Assembly: GCF_013403565.1 (NCBI RefSeq)
Contig: NZ_CP058627.1
Span: forward strand, 1,612,001 to 1,676,000
Direction: 5' to 3'
Source of the DNA: Chitinibacter bivalviorum
GTDB taxonomy: Bacteria > Pseudomonadota > Gammaproteobacteria > Burkholderiales > Chitinibacteraceae
Length of the DNA stretch: 64,000 bases
Part shown: one piece after another, positions 54,209 through 62,523 of the stretch
How the letters are laid out: each line of letters starts with the position of its first letter
Numbering within the stretch: the stretch's first letter is position 1
Notes under the pieces: model-generated
What the model saw: the letters and a program-made list of their open reading frames with translations, nothing else
The model's database searches: none
What the model was told of the DNA's origin: nothing
Program-made: the position numbers and the translations under genes

Positions 54209-55459
54209 ATGGCGCAGACTTCACCAGATCAAAGTAATACCATTCAGTGCCTTGGCCTACAATGCCACCTTGGGCAAGCTATTGCTCTCATCCTTAGCGC
54301 CTTGATCCTAATGATCATCTGGCTAGCCGATAGCAGCGAAAACACCAGCACCCCGATTGTTCTGACTTGCCTGTCTCTACTCAATATCATCATGCTGATC
54401 TGGTCAGCAGTGGTATCAAAGCCAAAAGAAAAAAAGACCTATACAGAAAATCAGACCACCATTGTTCCCCCAGCCGACCCTCTTGATGTCCTCGCTGGAG
54501 TGCCGGATTTACTCTGGACAATCGACTACGCCAGCCGCCGCGTTACTTCACACAATAATAATCAGATTCCGCACCATCCAGAAGGCAGCCAATTTGCAAA
54601 ATTAGCCGCTATTTTTCCGGCTCGCGTTTCTCGCCAGTTTCTGGAAGCCCTGATTGAGCTACAAGACAAGCAAACTGCGCTGCGTTTCGAATACACCCTC
54701 GGCAACGAGCAAGTTCAATATACATTTGAAGCAAGGCTAACCCCGCTGAGTCATCGCGACTGTGTCGTTATCATTCGTGATATTTCACACATCAAAGCCA
54801 CCGAGGCGGCACTATTCCAACAGCAAATGTTCACGCAACAAATCATCGATTCCAGCCCCAATCTGGTCTTTATTCGCGATCAGCACGGCCGCTTTTTGCT
54901 CGTCAATCAAACTACGCAAAAATTGCTGGGGCATGACCTGCTAGTCCACTCCCACATGGGGCTAGATGAAGATACCCCTATCTTGAGTGCAGGCGATCAA
55001 TCTGTACTCAATCATGGAGAAACCATCCGCATCGAAGACAGTTGCACTTTGCCCAATGGCCGGACCCACTGGTTTGACATTACAAAGCTAGCGGTAGAGC
55101 GTGAAGGCAAAACCTACATATTGAGCATTGCCAACGACATCACCCTGCAAAAAGAAAATAACTTGGCACAAACTGACAGCGGTTTGCTGGTTCGTGCCAT
55201 CGCCAATGCATTGCCACACGCCTTCTTGCTGGTGCAAAACGAGCAAGTTCTTTTTGCCAATCGCGCAGCCTGCGCACGACTGGGCTTAGAGCCTGAGCAA
55301 CTGATTGGCGAAGCATTAAGCCGTCTCAACCCACAATCCGTCAATTTACAGCAATGCAGCAGCTATCAATTGCATACCCCTGACGGTCAATGCCTCGATT
55401 GCTCAGTTTGCCCAGTCGAGATTATGCAAACTCAGGGGCATTTACTCACTTTGCAGTAA
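54209..55459 (+). CDS. Membrane-bound PAS-repeat protein without output domain
   Basis: 416 residues: two membrane helices (about 22-42 and 50-68), then about three PAS-like domains (about 90-200, 205-315, 325-416), the middle one with the PAS core SPNLVFIRDQHGRFLLVNQ and a PAC-like ILSIANDITLQKEN. No GGDEF, EAL, kinase or methyl-accepting domain follows; the stop comes right after the last PAS. It is either a sensor partner for another protein or a shortened sensor. The next gene, hrpA, is unrelated. Confidence 0.8.
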   Translation: MAQTSPDQSNTIQCLGLQCHLGQAIALILSALILMIIWLADSSENTSTPIVLTCLSLLNIIMLIWSAVVSKPKEKKTYTENQTTIVPPADPLDVLAGVPDLLWTIDYASRRVTSHNNNQIPHHPEGSQFAKLAAIFPARVSRQFLEALIELQDKQTALRFEYTLGNEQVQYTFEARLTPLSHRDCVVIIRDISHIKATEAALFQQQMFTQQIIDSSPNLVFIRDQHGRFLLVNQTTQKLLGHDLLVHSHMGLDEDTPILSAGDQSVLNHGETIRIEDSCTLPNGRTHWFDITKLAVEREGKTYILSIANDITLQKENNLAQTDSGLLVRAIANALPHAFLLVQNEQVLFANRAACARLGLEPEQLIGEALSRLNPQSVNLQQCSSYQLHTPDGQCLDCSVCPVEIMQTQGHLLTLQ

Positions 55460-55486
55460 ATCATTGCGCCTAGCGCCTGCGTGATA

Positions 55487-55517
55487 AAATCGAGGATTGA
55501 TTGTAATCCTCCGATTT
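55487..55517 (+). promoter_or_regulatory. Hairpin directly upstream of hrpA
   Basis: AAATCGAGGATT pairs with AATCCTCCGATTT (one bulge), ending 8 nt before the hrpA ATG. With no T run behind it, it is more likely a leader structure than a terminator. Confidence 0.4.
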
Positions 55518-55525
55518 AGCAGGCA

Positions 55526-58500
55526 ATGACCATTTCGATTCGCGAGCTTCGCACCCAGCTTTCCGACTGCCAGAGCAGCGACTATCACCATCTTTCGCGC
55601 CTACTGAGCCAAATCAGCGAACGCCTGAAACGGCAACAGCCGATCGACCAATTGCAGGCCCAATTTGCCGCTGGCGTAGAAAAATCGCTCGCGAAAACGG
55701 CGATCCGCCGTGAAAAGTTGCCCACGCCCGAATACGATGATTTTCTACCGGTTAATCAGCGCCGCGATGAGCTCAAAGCCGCGATCGCCAAGCACCAAGT
55801 CGTTATCGTCTGCGGCGAAACCGGCTCGGGTAAAACCACACAGCTGCCGAAAATCTGCCTCGAACTCGGTCGCGGCATCCATGGCTTAATCGGCCACACC
55901 CAGCCGCGTCGTCTCGCTGCGCGCTCGGTGGCCAGCCGCATTGCGCAAGAATTGAAATCCGAAATCGGCCACTTTGTCGGCTACAAAGTTCGCTTTACCG
56001 ATAAAAGCTCGCCCGCCAGCTACATCAAGCTGATGACCGACGGTATTTTGCTCGCCGAATCGCTCTCAGATCGTTTCCTGAATAATTACGACACCATCAT
56101 CATCGACGAGGCGCACGAGCGCAGTCTGAACATCGACTTTTTGCTTGGTTATCTCAAGCAAATCTTACCGAAACGCCCCGATTTAAAAGTCATCGTCACG
56201 TCGGCCACGATCGATGCCGATCGCTTTAGCAAGCATTTCAATGGCGCGCCAGTGCTGGAAGTGTCGGGTCGAACCTATCCAGTTGAGGTGCGCTACAAAC
56301 CGCTGGCCAGCACCGACGAAGACGATCAAGAAATCGAGATGGAAGAAGCCATCGCCAATGCGGTGGATGAGCTGTGGCGGCGCGATGGCAGCGGCGATGT
56401 TCTGGTGTTTTTGCCCGGCGAGCGCGAAATTCGCGAAACGATGGAAGAGCTACGCAAAGCCAAGCTGCGCGATGCCGAAGTGCTACCGCTGTTTGCCCGA
56501 TTATCCAATGAAGATCAGCAACGCATCTTCCGCCCCAGCAGTACTGGCCGACGTATCGTGCTTGCCACCAATGTGGCCGAGACTTCGCTGACGGTACCCG
56601 GCATCCGTTATGTCATCGACAGCGGTCAGGCGCGCATTAACCGCTACAGCCCGCGCGCTAAGGTTGAACAACTCTTAATCGAAAAAATCTCGCAAGCCTC
56701 CGCGCGCCAGCGCTCAGGTCGTTGCGGCCGCGTTGCCAGCGGTATTTGCGTACGCCTGTATTCGGAAGAAGACTTCAACCTGCGCCCACCGTTTACCGAC
56801 CCCGAAATCGTCCGCTCCAGCCTCGCTGGCGTCATTCTGCGGATGGCCGCGCTGCGCCTTGGTCGCGTTGATGAATTCCCATTTTTGGAAGCACCATCGG
56901 GCAAGCTGATCGCCGACGGCTACCAACAATTGCGCGAACTGGGCGCGGTGGATGAGCAAGACCGGCTCACGCAAATCGGCCAGCAACTCGCACGCCTGCC
57001 GATCGACCCGCGCGTAGGCCGCATGTTGCTCGCCGGCCAAGACGAAGGCTGCTTGAAGGAAATGCTGATTATCGCCTCGGGCTTGTCACTGCAAGACCCG
57101 CGCGAGCGCCCGTTCGATGCGCGCCAAGCGGCCGATCAAGCGCACGCCAAGTTTACCGAGGAAAAATCGGATTTCCTGTCCTACCTGCGCCTGTGGGATT
57201 TCTTTGAAAAACTGCTCGCCGATAAAACCTCGAACCGCCAGCTGGTGCAGGAATGCCACCGCAATTTCCTATCGTACTTGCGCCTGCGCGAATGGCGCGA
57301 GCTGCACAAGCAACTTTCCGAAATGGCGAGTGAGCTGCGCCAGAATGAAAAGCCCGGCACTTTCGAGCAAATACATAAGGCACTGATTACCGGCCTGCTC
57401 GGCAATCTGGGCTTTAAGCAGCCCGAAAACGATGAATACCTCGGCGCACGCGGGATCAAATTTAACGTTTTCCCCGGCTCGAATCTGAAAAAATCGCGCC
57501 CCAAATGGATCGTCGCCGCCGAGCTGGTCGAAACCAGTAAGCTCTACGCGCGCTGCGTCGCCGCGATTGAGCCAGAATGGGTCGAAAAGCTCGCGCCTCA
57601 TCTGATCAAGAAGCAATATTTCGATCCGCATTGGAGTAAAGACAACGCCCAAGTCAGCGCATCGGAACGTATTACGCTGTACGGCTTACCGATTGTGGCG
57701 CGCAGAAAGGTACACTACGGGAGTATCAACGTCGCCGAATCACGTGAGATTTTCATTCTCGAAGCTTTGGTGCGTTTCAATTACAACAGCAAAGCCAAAT
57801 TCTTCGATCACAACTTTGCCTTGCTACTCGACGTGGAAGAGCTCGAACACAAAGCCCGCCGCCAAGATGTATTAGTCGATGAAAACGCTTTGTTCACCTT
57901 TTTCGACGCCAAAATCCCCGCCGACATTGTCAACGGCGCGGGTTTTGAAGCGTGGCGCAAACAGGCCGAAAAACTCAATCCTACGCTGCTGTATCTGAGT
58001 AAAGAAGACCTGATGCAGCACAGCGCTGCGGCGGTCACCGAGGAGCAATATCCAGAGTTTTTCCGCCTGCAAGACGCCAAGTTACCACTGGGGTATCGCT
58101 TTGAGCCCGGCCATTTGCTTGATGGTGTAACGATTACCCTCCCCCTGCATTTACTGAATCGCGTTAATCACGCAACGTTTGACTGGCTGGTGCCGGGCCT
58201 GATCCGCGAGAAAATCACGCTGCTGATTAAATCACTGCCCAAGCCGATTCGCCGCCTGTGCGTCCCCGTGCCTGACTTTGCCACCAAGATGATGGTCGCA
58301 CTGGAAAACGCCGACCGCGAAGCCCCGCTGCTGCCACAACTGGCGCAGGCGGCCACGCGGGGCTGCGGCCAGCCGGTGAACGCGGATGATTTCAACGGTA
58401 ACGATTTGCCCACTCACTTGCAAATGAACTTCCGCATCGTCGACGATGCCGGCCAAGAGCTGGCGCAAGGCCGCGATCTGATTGCGATTCGCGCACAATT

Positions 58501-59425
58501 GGGCGAGGCGGCGCAGCTCACCTTCCGCGATACGGCGGACGAGAGCACTGGCATCGAAAAATCGGGCATTACGAAATGGGACTTTGGCGATCTGCCGGCC
58601 AAGATCAATTTCAAACGCCACGGCAAAGCAATGACGGGCTACCCTGGCCTTGTGCCGGATGAAGATGAAGCAGGCAAAGAATGCGTAGCGATTCGGCTGT
58701 TTGACACCGAACATGCGGCCAATGAAGCTCACCGCGCTGGTGTCGTGCGGCTGCTGCAGTTCGAACTCAAAGAGCATCTAAAGCAATTGCCCAAAGCCTT
58801 GCCAAACTTTAACCAGCTCGCCATCCATTACCGTAGCCTTGGCAATAGCGACGAGCTGATGGCGGACGTCATCGCCTGCATCTGTAATCGCGCCTTTCTG
58901 GGCGACGACGAAGCGCCGCGCAAGAAGAAAGATTTCGACGAGCAGAAAAGCCGCGCCCGCGTTCGCCTACCATCGGTACGCGATGCCGTGCTTCGCACGC
59001 TGAACGACATCGCGCCGGACTACGTCGCGCTCAATGGCTTGCTCGCCAAAGGCGGCAATATCCAGAACGAGCTAAAAACCCAACTCGGCAGCCTGATCTA
59101 CAAGGGCTTTCTCACCGCCACGCCATGGGAGCAGCTACCGCGCGTTCCCGTTTACATCAAAGCGATGAAAGTCCGCCTCGAAAAACGCGTGCAAAACCCA
59201 AGCCGAGACGGCCAGCGCGGCGCGGAAGTGTCTGAGTTAATGCAGAGGTATATCGCTGAAATCGAGAAGTGGCAACGCGAAGGTCGAGATACTGCCACCC
59301 TATTGCCGTTCCGTTGGATGATTGAGGAATTACGGATTGGGCTGTTTGCGCAAGAATTACGCACGCCGTATCCGGTGTCGGTGAAGCGGCTAGATAAGAT
59401 TTGGGCGGAGATTACGAAGCGGTGA
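55526..59425 (+). CDS. hrpA: ATP-dependent RNA helicase HrpA (DEAH box)
   Basis: 1299 residues, the normal size. Walker A GETGSGKTT near 96-104, DEAH in IIIDEAHERS near 192-201, SAT in VTSATIDADRF, and QRSGRCGRVASGICVRLYSE near 392-411 are the helicase motifs. The HA2 and OB regions follow, then the long HrpA-specific DUF3418 region (about 680-1290). HrpA processes mRNA and rescues collided ribosomes in E. coli. GC-rich codon use is higher than in neighbours. Confidence 0.97.
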   Translation: MTISIRELRTQLSDCQSSDYHHLSRLLSQISERLKRQQPIDQLQAQFAAGVEKSLAKTAIRREKLPTPEYDDFLPVNQRRDELKAAIAKHQVVIVCGETGSGKTTQLPKICLELGRGIHGLIGHTQPRRLAARSVASRIAQELKSEIGHFVGYKVRFTDKSSPASYIKLMTDGILLAESLSDRFLNNYDTIIIDEAHERSLNIDFLLGYLKQILPKRPDLKVIVTSATIDADRFSKHFNGAPVLEVSGRTYPVEVRYKPLASTDEDDQEIEMEEAIANAVDELWRRDGSGDVLVFLPGEREIRETMEELRKAKLRDAEVLPLFARLSNEDQQRIFRPSSTGRRIVLATNVAETSLTVPGIRYVIDSGQARINRYSPRAKVEQLLIEKISQASARQRSGRCGRVASGICVRLYSEEDFNLRPPFTDPEIVRSSLAGVILRMAALRLGRVDEFPFLEAPSGKLIADGYQQLRELGAVDEQDRLTQIGQQLARLPIDPRVGRMLLAGQDEGCLKEMLIIASGLSLQDPRERPFDARQAADQAHAKFTEEKSDFLSYLRLWDFFEKLLADKTSNRQLVQECHRNFLSYLRLREWRELHKQLSEMASELRQNEKPGTFEQIHKALITGLLGNLGFKQPENDEYLGARGIKFNVFPGSNLKKSRPKWIVAAELVETSKLYARCVAAIEPEWVEKLAPHLIKKQYFDPHWSKDNAQVSASERITLYGLPIVARRKVHYGSINVAESREIFILEALVRFNYNSKAKFFDHNFALLLDVEELEHKARRQDVLVDENALFTFFDAKIPADIVNGAGFEAWRKQAEKLNPTLLYLSKEDLMQHSAAAVTEEQYPEFFRLQDAKLPLGYRFEPGHLLDGVTITLPLHLLNRVNHATFDWLVPGLIREKITLLIKSLPKPIRRLCVPVPDFATKMMVALENADREAPLLPQLAQAATRGCGQPVNADDFNGNDLPTHLQMNFRIVDDAGQELAQGRDLIAIRAQLGEAAQLTFRDTADESTGIEKSGITKWDFGDLPAKINFKRHGKAMTGYPGLVPDEDEAGKECVAIRLFDTEHAANEAHRAGVVRLLQFELKEHLKQLPKALPNFNQLAIHYRSLGNSDELMADVIACICNRAFLGDDEAPRKKKDFDEQKSRARVRLPSVRDAVLRTLNDIAPDYVALNGLLAKGGNIQNELKTQLGSLIYKGFLTATPWEQLPRVPVYIKAMKVRLEKRVQNPSRDGQRGAEVSELMQRYIAEIEKWQREGRDTATLLPFRWMIEELRIGLFAQELRTPYPVSVKRLDKIWAEITKR

Positions 59426-59449
59426 TGGTTGATCAATGTTGATGTGTAG

Positions 59450-59477
59450 GGTGGGTTTGCTGAAGGCGTAACCCACC
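59450..59477. repeat. Short palindromic intergenic repeat
   Basis: GGTGGGTT and AACCCACC enclose 12 nt. The GTAGGGTGGGTTTGC core is like short elements dispersed between genes in many proteobacteria. It sits 24 nt after hrpA. Confidence 0.5.
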
Positions 59478-59575
59478 GTTCACGTGGTAAACTGAATGAA
59501 ATTGAAAGAACTTATCCACACCTCACTGACGCTGGCTCCATATCCGCCGAACAATGTAGGCATAAGGTTTTAGAT

Positions 59576-60385
59576 ATGACTGAAAATACGAATACCGTTC
59601 CAGAAATCAATAAAACAGCGTTTAGTTGCCCTCATTGCAATGCGTTCACGACACAGCATTGGAGCCATTTGTATTCAAACTCATACCCGAATGACTCCAG
59701 AACCCCGAACATTCCAAACCCAAGTTTGAAAGAAAAATTTCATTCTGACCCTGAGATTAATCAGAAAGTTAAAGAGGAGCTCATTGAGTGGATAGATAAA
59801 ATGTCATTGGGCAAACCGTTCACCGAAATTGAGCAAAATTCTTGCTACTCAAGAAGACGGCTAATGAATTTGAATATTTCTGAGTGTTATAACTGCAAAG
59901 AAATATCTATTTGGGTTCACGATCAATTAATTTGGCCAAGCTCAAAAATTGAAGTAAAGCCAAACCAAGATCTACCATCTCACATAAAGCGCCTTTTCGA
60001 CGAAGCACGAGAAATAGTTTTATCTTCCCCCAAGGGAGCTGCTGCTCTGTTACGCCTCAGTATTCAGCATCTCTGCAAAGAGTTAGGTGAAAGTGGAAAA
60101 AATATCGATGATGACATTGCGAGCCTCGTCGCAAAAGGCTTGAACCCGCTAGTTCAGAAAGCTCTTGATATTGTAAGAGTCATTGGCAACGAGGCAGTTC
60201 ACCCAGGAGAAATTAATCTCGATGATGATAGCGATACGGCACTTCAATTATTCGGTTTGATTAATCTAATTGCTGATCAAATGATCACTCAACCCAAGCA
60301 AGTTGAGGCTCTATATAAAAAATTGCCAGAAAAAAAGCTAAATGGAATCGAACAAAGAAATAAAAAAGCACTTGAGAACTCGTAG
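59576..60385 (+). CDS. DUF4145 domain protein
   Basis: 269 residues. An N-terminal zinc-binding part has CPHCN near 19-23 and CYNCKE near 103-108. The DUF4145 domain follows (about 135-245), with DEAREIVLSSPKGAAALLRL and VRVIGNEAVHPGEI as its conserved parts. DUF4145 is found alone and fused to restriction or nuclease domains in mobile and defence loci. AT-rich codon use contrasts with hrpA just upstream, and a tRNA-borne island edge lies 0.6 kb downstream. Function unknown. Confidence 0.85.
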   Translation: MTENTNTVPEINKTAFSCPHCNAFTTQHWSHLYSNSYPNDSRTPNIPNPSLKEKFHSDPEINQKVKEELIEWIDKMSLGKPFTEIEQNSCYSRRRLMNLNISECYNCKEISIWVHDQLIWPSSKIEVKPNQDLPSHIKRLFDEAREIVLSSPKGAAALLRLSIQHLCKELGESGKNIDDDIASLVAKGLNPLVQKALDIVRVIGNEAVHPGEINLDDDSDTALQLFGLINLIADQMITQPKQVEALYKKLPEKKLNGIEQRNKKALENS

Positions 60386-60437
60386 CGCCGCGGCTTGAGC
60401 TGAATGAAATAAAGCCCAACGTTTACCGCGACCACCG

Positions 60438-60465
60438 AAACCGCCAACCAAGGCGGTTTTTATTT
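60438..60465 (+). terminator. Rho-independent terminator after the DUF4145 gene
   Basis: AAACCGCC-aacca-AGGCGGTTTTTATTT, 53 nt after the stop codon. Confidence 0.85.
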
Positions 60466-60513
60466 ACCTGCAGCAATAAATCCACCACGGATTGGCGGCT
60501 ATGCGCCGCGGCA

Positions 60514-60555
60514 CTTACTTTCTTTGCTTCGCCTAAAGAAAGTAAGCAAAGAAAG
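60514..60555. repeat. Dispersed noncoding repeat with two mutually exclusive hairpins
   Basis: CTTACTTTCTTT (60514-60525) pairs with AAAGAAAGTAAG (60535-60546), and alternatively CTTTCTTTGCTT (60518-60529) pairs with AAGCAAAGAAAG (60544-60555). The following 170 bp are GC-rich and appear noncoding. Similar sequence recurs between genes in many betaproteobacteria, as I recall, and gives false ORFs. The remaining 60386-60990 holds only the possible small ORF and terminators listed separately. Confidence 0.55.
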
Positions 60556-60835
60556 GCGACCCCACATCTGCGTCGGCTACGCCGATGCCCTCGCTGCGGA
60601 CAATCGGCAAGGCGGCGGGCTTTAACAAAACAGAGCCCGCCGATACCCCGCCCCGCCCGTTCCTCGCTCGGCGCAGCTGTAGGGGAATCCGCGCAAACCA
60701 ACCATTGCTGTATATACATGCCAATGTGTTGCTCTGTATATCAATCTAGATTTCACTTTGGTGAAGATACCCCTGCATTGTTTAGAACGGAGTGCCCGTG
60801 GAGCCGCGCCGTTTGAATATGACTTGGCGAGGATT

Positions 60836-60952
60836 TTAAGCCGCAACCTGTTTGCGACCGAAGGAAGTCCAGACGGAAACTGCGCGACGCTGGCCGGCGA
60901 GGACTAAAGCATCGATGACTTGCTGTTTAACCTCAGTCAAACCTGCAGGCAT
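60836..60952 (-). CDS. Possible 38-residue ORF
   Basis: An ATG at 60952 opens a 38-codon frame (MPAGLTEVKQQVIDALVLAG at its start), basic and helical, with a normal stop. The ATG lies right behind the T run of the tRNA-Met terminator and has no clear ribosome site. It may be a remnant of a longer gene. Weak support. Confidence 0.25.
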   Translation of the reverse strand: MPAGLTEVKQQVIDALVLAGQRRAVSVWTSFGRKQVAA

Positions 60953-60956
60953 AAAA

Positions 60957-60986
60957 AAAACACCTAGCTTTTAAGCTAGGTGTTTT
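60957..60986 (-). terminator. Terminator of the former tRNA-Met gene
   Basis: AAAACACCTAGCTT-TT-AAGCTAGGTGTTTT, a 14-bp perfect stem just 3' (minus strand) of the tRNA-Met remnant, with eight T on the minus strand. Confidence 0.9.
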
Positions 60987-60990
60987 GTAT

Positions 60991-61037
60991 TGGTGGGCCC
61001 ACACGGACTTGAACCGTGGACCAAAGGATTATGAGTC
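60991..61037 (-). pseudogene. 3' half of tRNA-Met(CAT): attachment-site remnant of an integrated island
   Basis: On the minus strand the sequence runs from the anticodon loop (GACTCATAATCC) through a proper T-arm (CACGG-TTCAAGT-CCGTG) to GGGCCC-A-CCA. The 5' half is absent: no GGGCCC acceptor strand or D-arm lies to the right (61038 onward). This is the expected product of integration into the 3' end of a tRNA gene. The intact tRNA-Met should lie at the other island end, to the right beyond the window. Confidence 0.8.
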
Positions 61038-61132
61038 TCATGCAACAACCCCGCTACACCCTGCTATATGCTGTATTTACACAATATAATATAAGGAAAG
61101 GGGCTTTATATATGCTATATCCACCATTACGG

Positions 61133-61150
61133 TTGACACATTGTTGACAC
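61133..61150. repeat. TTGACAC direct repeats, possible integrase arm sites
   Basis: TTGACAC-attg-TTGACAC, two copies 11 bp apart, 96 bp inside the island from the tRNA remnant. Such spaced repeats near tRNA ends are typical of tyrosine-integrase arm sites. No integrase gene is in the window. Confidence 0.45.
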
Positions 61151-61178
61151 TCTAATTGATGGATACCACTTAATTTAA

Positions 61179-61928
61179 TTAAGCCGAAAACGGCTGGGGT
61201 CGCTTCGTTTGAGCCAATAAATTAACCGTTTTAAGAATCTGGTCAGAGCAGCTAGACCATACGCTTACTAAGTTAAAATCAAGAAAATTAGCACCATCCC
61301 AACGTAAAGCTGCACCCACCACATCTAGTGGCCGAACCCTTGAAATCCGATCCATGTTAGTCTCGATGTACTCGACGTGTCTCTGCAAATCCGCCCTGAA
61401 CTGAGGAGTTAGAGTAGGATCTTGCAAACTCTCTCGCAGGCCACTTACAACCATCGATATAAACACAGCATCGCCTTCACGCTCACGCCAAGCAGATTTA
61501 TTAATGAAATTGAATTTCAGCGTGTCAAATGTTGCAACAATAAATGTTGCACAAGTTAATCCTGCACCAGTTTTTGAATCTGCCCAATTACCCCCCATAT
61601 CAAATGGAGTTCTATCACAGAAAAAACTGTAAGGAATATCTTCTAATTTATATGGTATCTGATTAAATAACTTATCAATCTTAGCTTTTTTCTTTAGCCA
61701 AGAGGACAAAAGCAATAAATTAGGTCGATTTAACTTCACATTGGCAAAATAGCCACTACGAGGTGCAATTTCAACTCGAAAATCATAATGCCAAGCCATA
61801 TGCAAATAAAGAACAACGCTATCTACACGAAGCAAAAAACCCGCGTGCTGCCCTTTACTATTAACATGTATAGCAATGCCGCCTAAAGGCACATAGTCAT
61901 CACTTTGTCCACGAATGGGGTAAAGCAT
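61179..61928 (-). CDS. Island protein C: putative permuted NlpC/P60- or LRAT-like cysteine peptidase
   Basis: 249 residues from the ATG at 61928 (GGGGG 6 nt upstream); a GTG at 61934 sharing GTGA with the stop of the previous gene is an alternative. GQHAGFLLRVD (His28) followed about 100 residues later by AGLTCATFIVATF (Cys126) has the His-then-Cys order and local pattern of circularly permuted NlpC/P60 and LRAT-type domains. More His are near 43-47. The remaining C-terminal half (about 140-249) is helical. No exact family recognised; the peptidase call is inference. It could be the effector of the three-gene cassette. Confidence 0.55.
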   Translation of the reverse strand: MLYPIRGQSDDYVPLGGIAIHVNSKGQHAGFLLRVDSVVLYLHMAWHYDFRVEIAPRSGYFANVKLNRPNLLLLSSWLKKKAKIDKLFNQIPYKLEDIPYSFFCDRTPFDMGGNWADSKTGAGLTCATFIVATFDTLKFNFINKSAWREREGDAVFISMVVSGLRESLQDPTLTPQFRADLQRHVEYIETNMDRISRVRPLDVVGAALRWDGANFLDFNLVSVWSSCSDQILKTVNLLAQTKRPQPFSA

Positions 61929-61930
61929 TC

Positions 61931-62521
61931 TCACCCCCTTAATTCAAGCAAACCACCAAAACATTCCTTTTGCAAACTTAAACTTGGAACTTTCCTCACA
62001 GATTGGTTCAAGAGTTTGTCCCAATTTGGTATGTAATCTTTATAGTCGGATGCACTTCGATATACGGCGGCTTCAAAATAAGAATCAACATTCATTGCAT
62101 CTAACATGGCAAGCAAACTTGCAACTCTATCCAGTCGCCCGTCTTCAATTAAAGGCTCAGTCACTTCGAATATTGCATCAAACCCTCTTGAATACTCTGC
62201 ATCATTTTGGACATTTATTTGACGCAAACAACTTAATGAACGATAAAAACCAAGAACATCACTTGACACATCTTCTTGGTCTTTTCGCCGAACAACATTA
62301 GTTGACGCGATAGAGCGTGCAAAATTAACCGAGTTACTTAAAGTGCCATGACTTGATAAGGAAAAAGCTACTCCAGCTAAAATAGTAGTAACACTTTTCA
62401 AGGCATCAAAAACAGCAGACTCTCCCCCCGACACATTCGAAGATAAATTTATCGACTGAGTTGTGGCACTAGAAGTAATTCTTGGTGATATCGTTGAATA
62501 TCTAATAGAAGTTGAGGACAT
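61931..62521 (-). CDS. Island protein B: helical protein of unknown function
   Basis: 196 residues from the ATG at 62521, two bases after the stop of protein A. The first 40 residues are Ser/Thr-rich and disordered-looking (TISPRITSSATTQSINLSSN). A hydrophobic segment follows (about 48-66; VTTILAGVAFSLSSHG), possibly membrane-inserting, then a mostly helical region (about 85-196). No family recognised. Placed between A and C with overlaps or tiny gaps, so all three are one transcript. Confidence 0.6.
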   Translation of the reverse strand: MSSTSIRYSTISPRITSSATTQSINLSSNVSGGESAVFDALKSVTTILAGVAFSLSSHGTLSNSVNFARSIASTNVVRRKDQEDVSSDVLGFYRSLSCLRQINVQNDAEYSRGFDAIFEVTEPLIEDGRLDRVASLLAMLDAMNVDSYFEAAVYRSASDYKDYIPNWDKLLNQSVRKVPSLSLQKECFGGLLELRG

Positions 62522-62523
62522 AA

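Noticed and set aside
60423..60846. Several short minus-strand frames with Arg/Ala-rich products
   Set aside because: They fall in a dispersed noncoding repeat and have no ribosome sites; products of this kind are common false calls.
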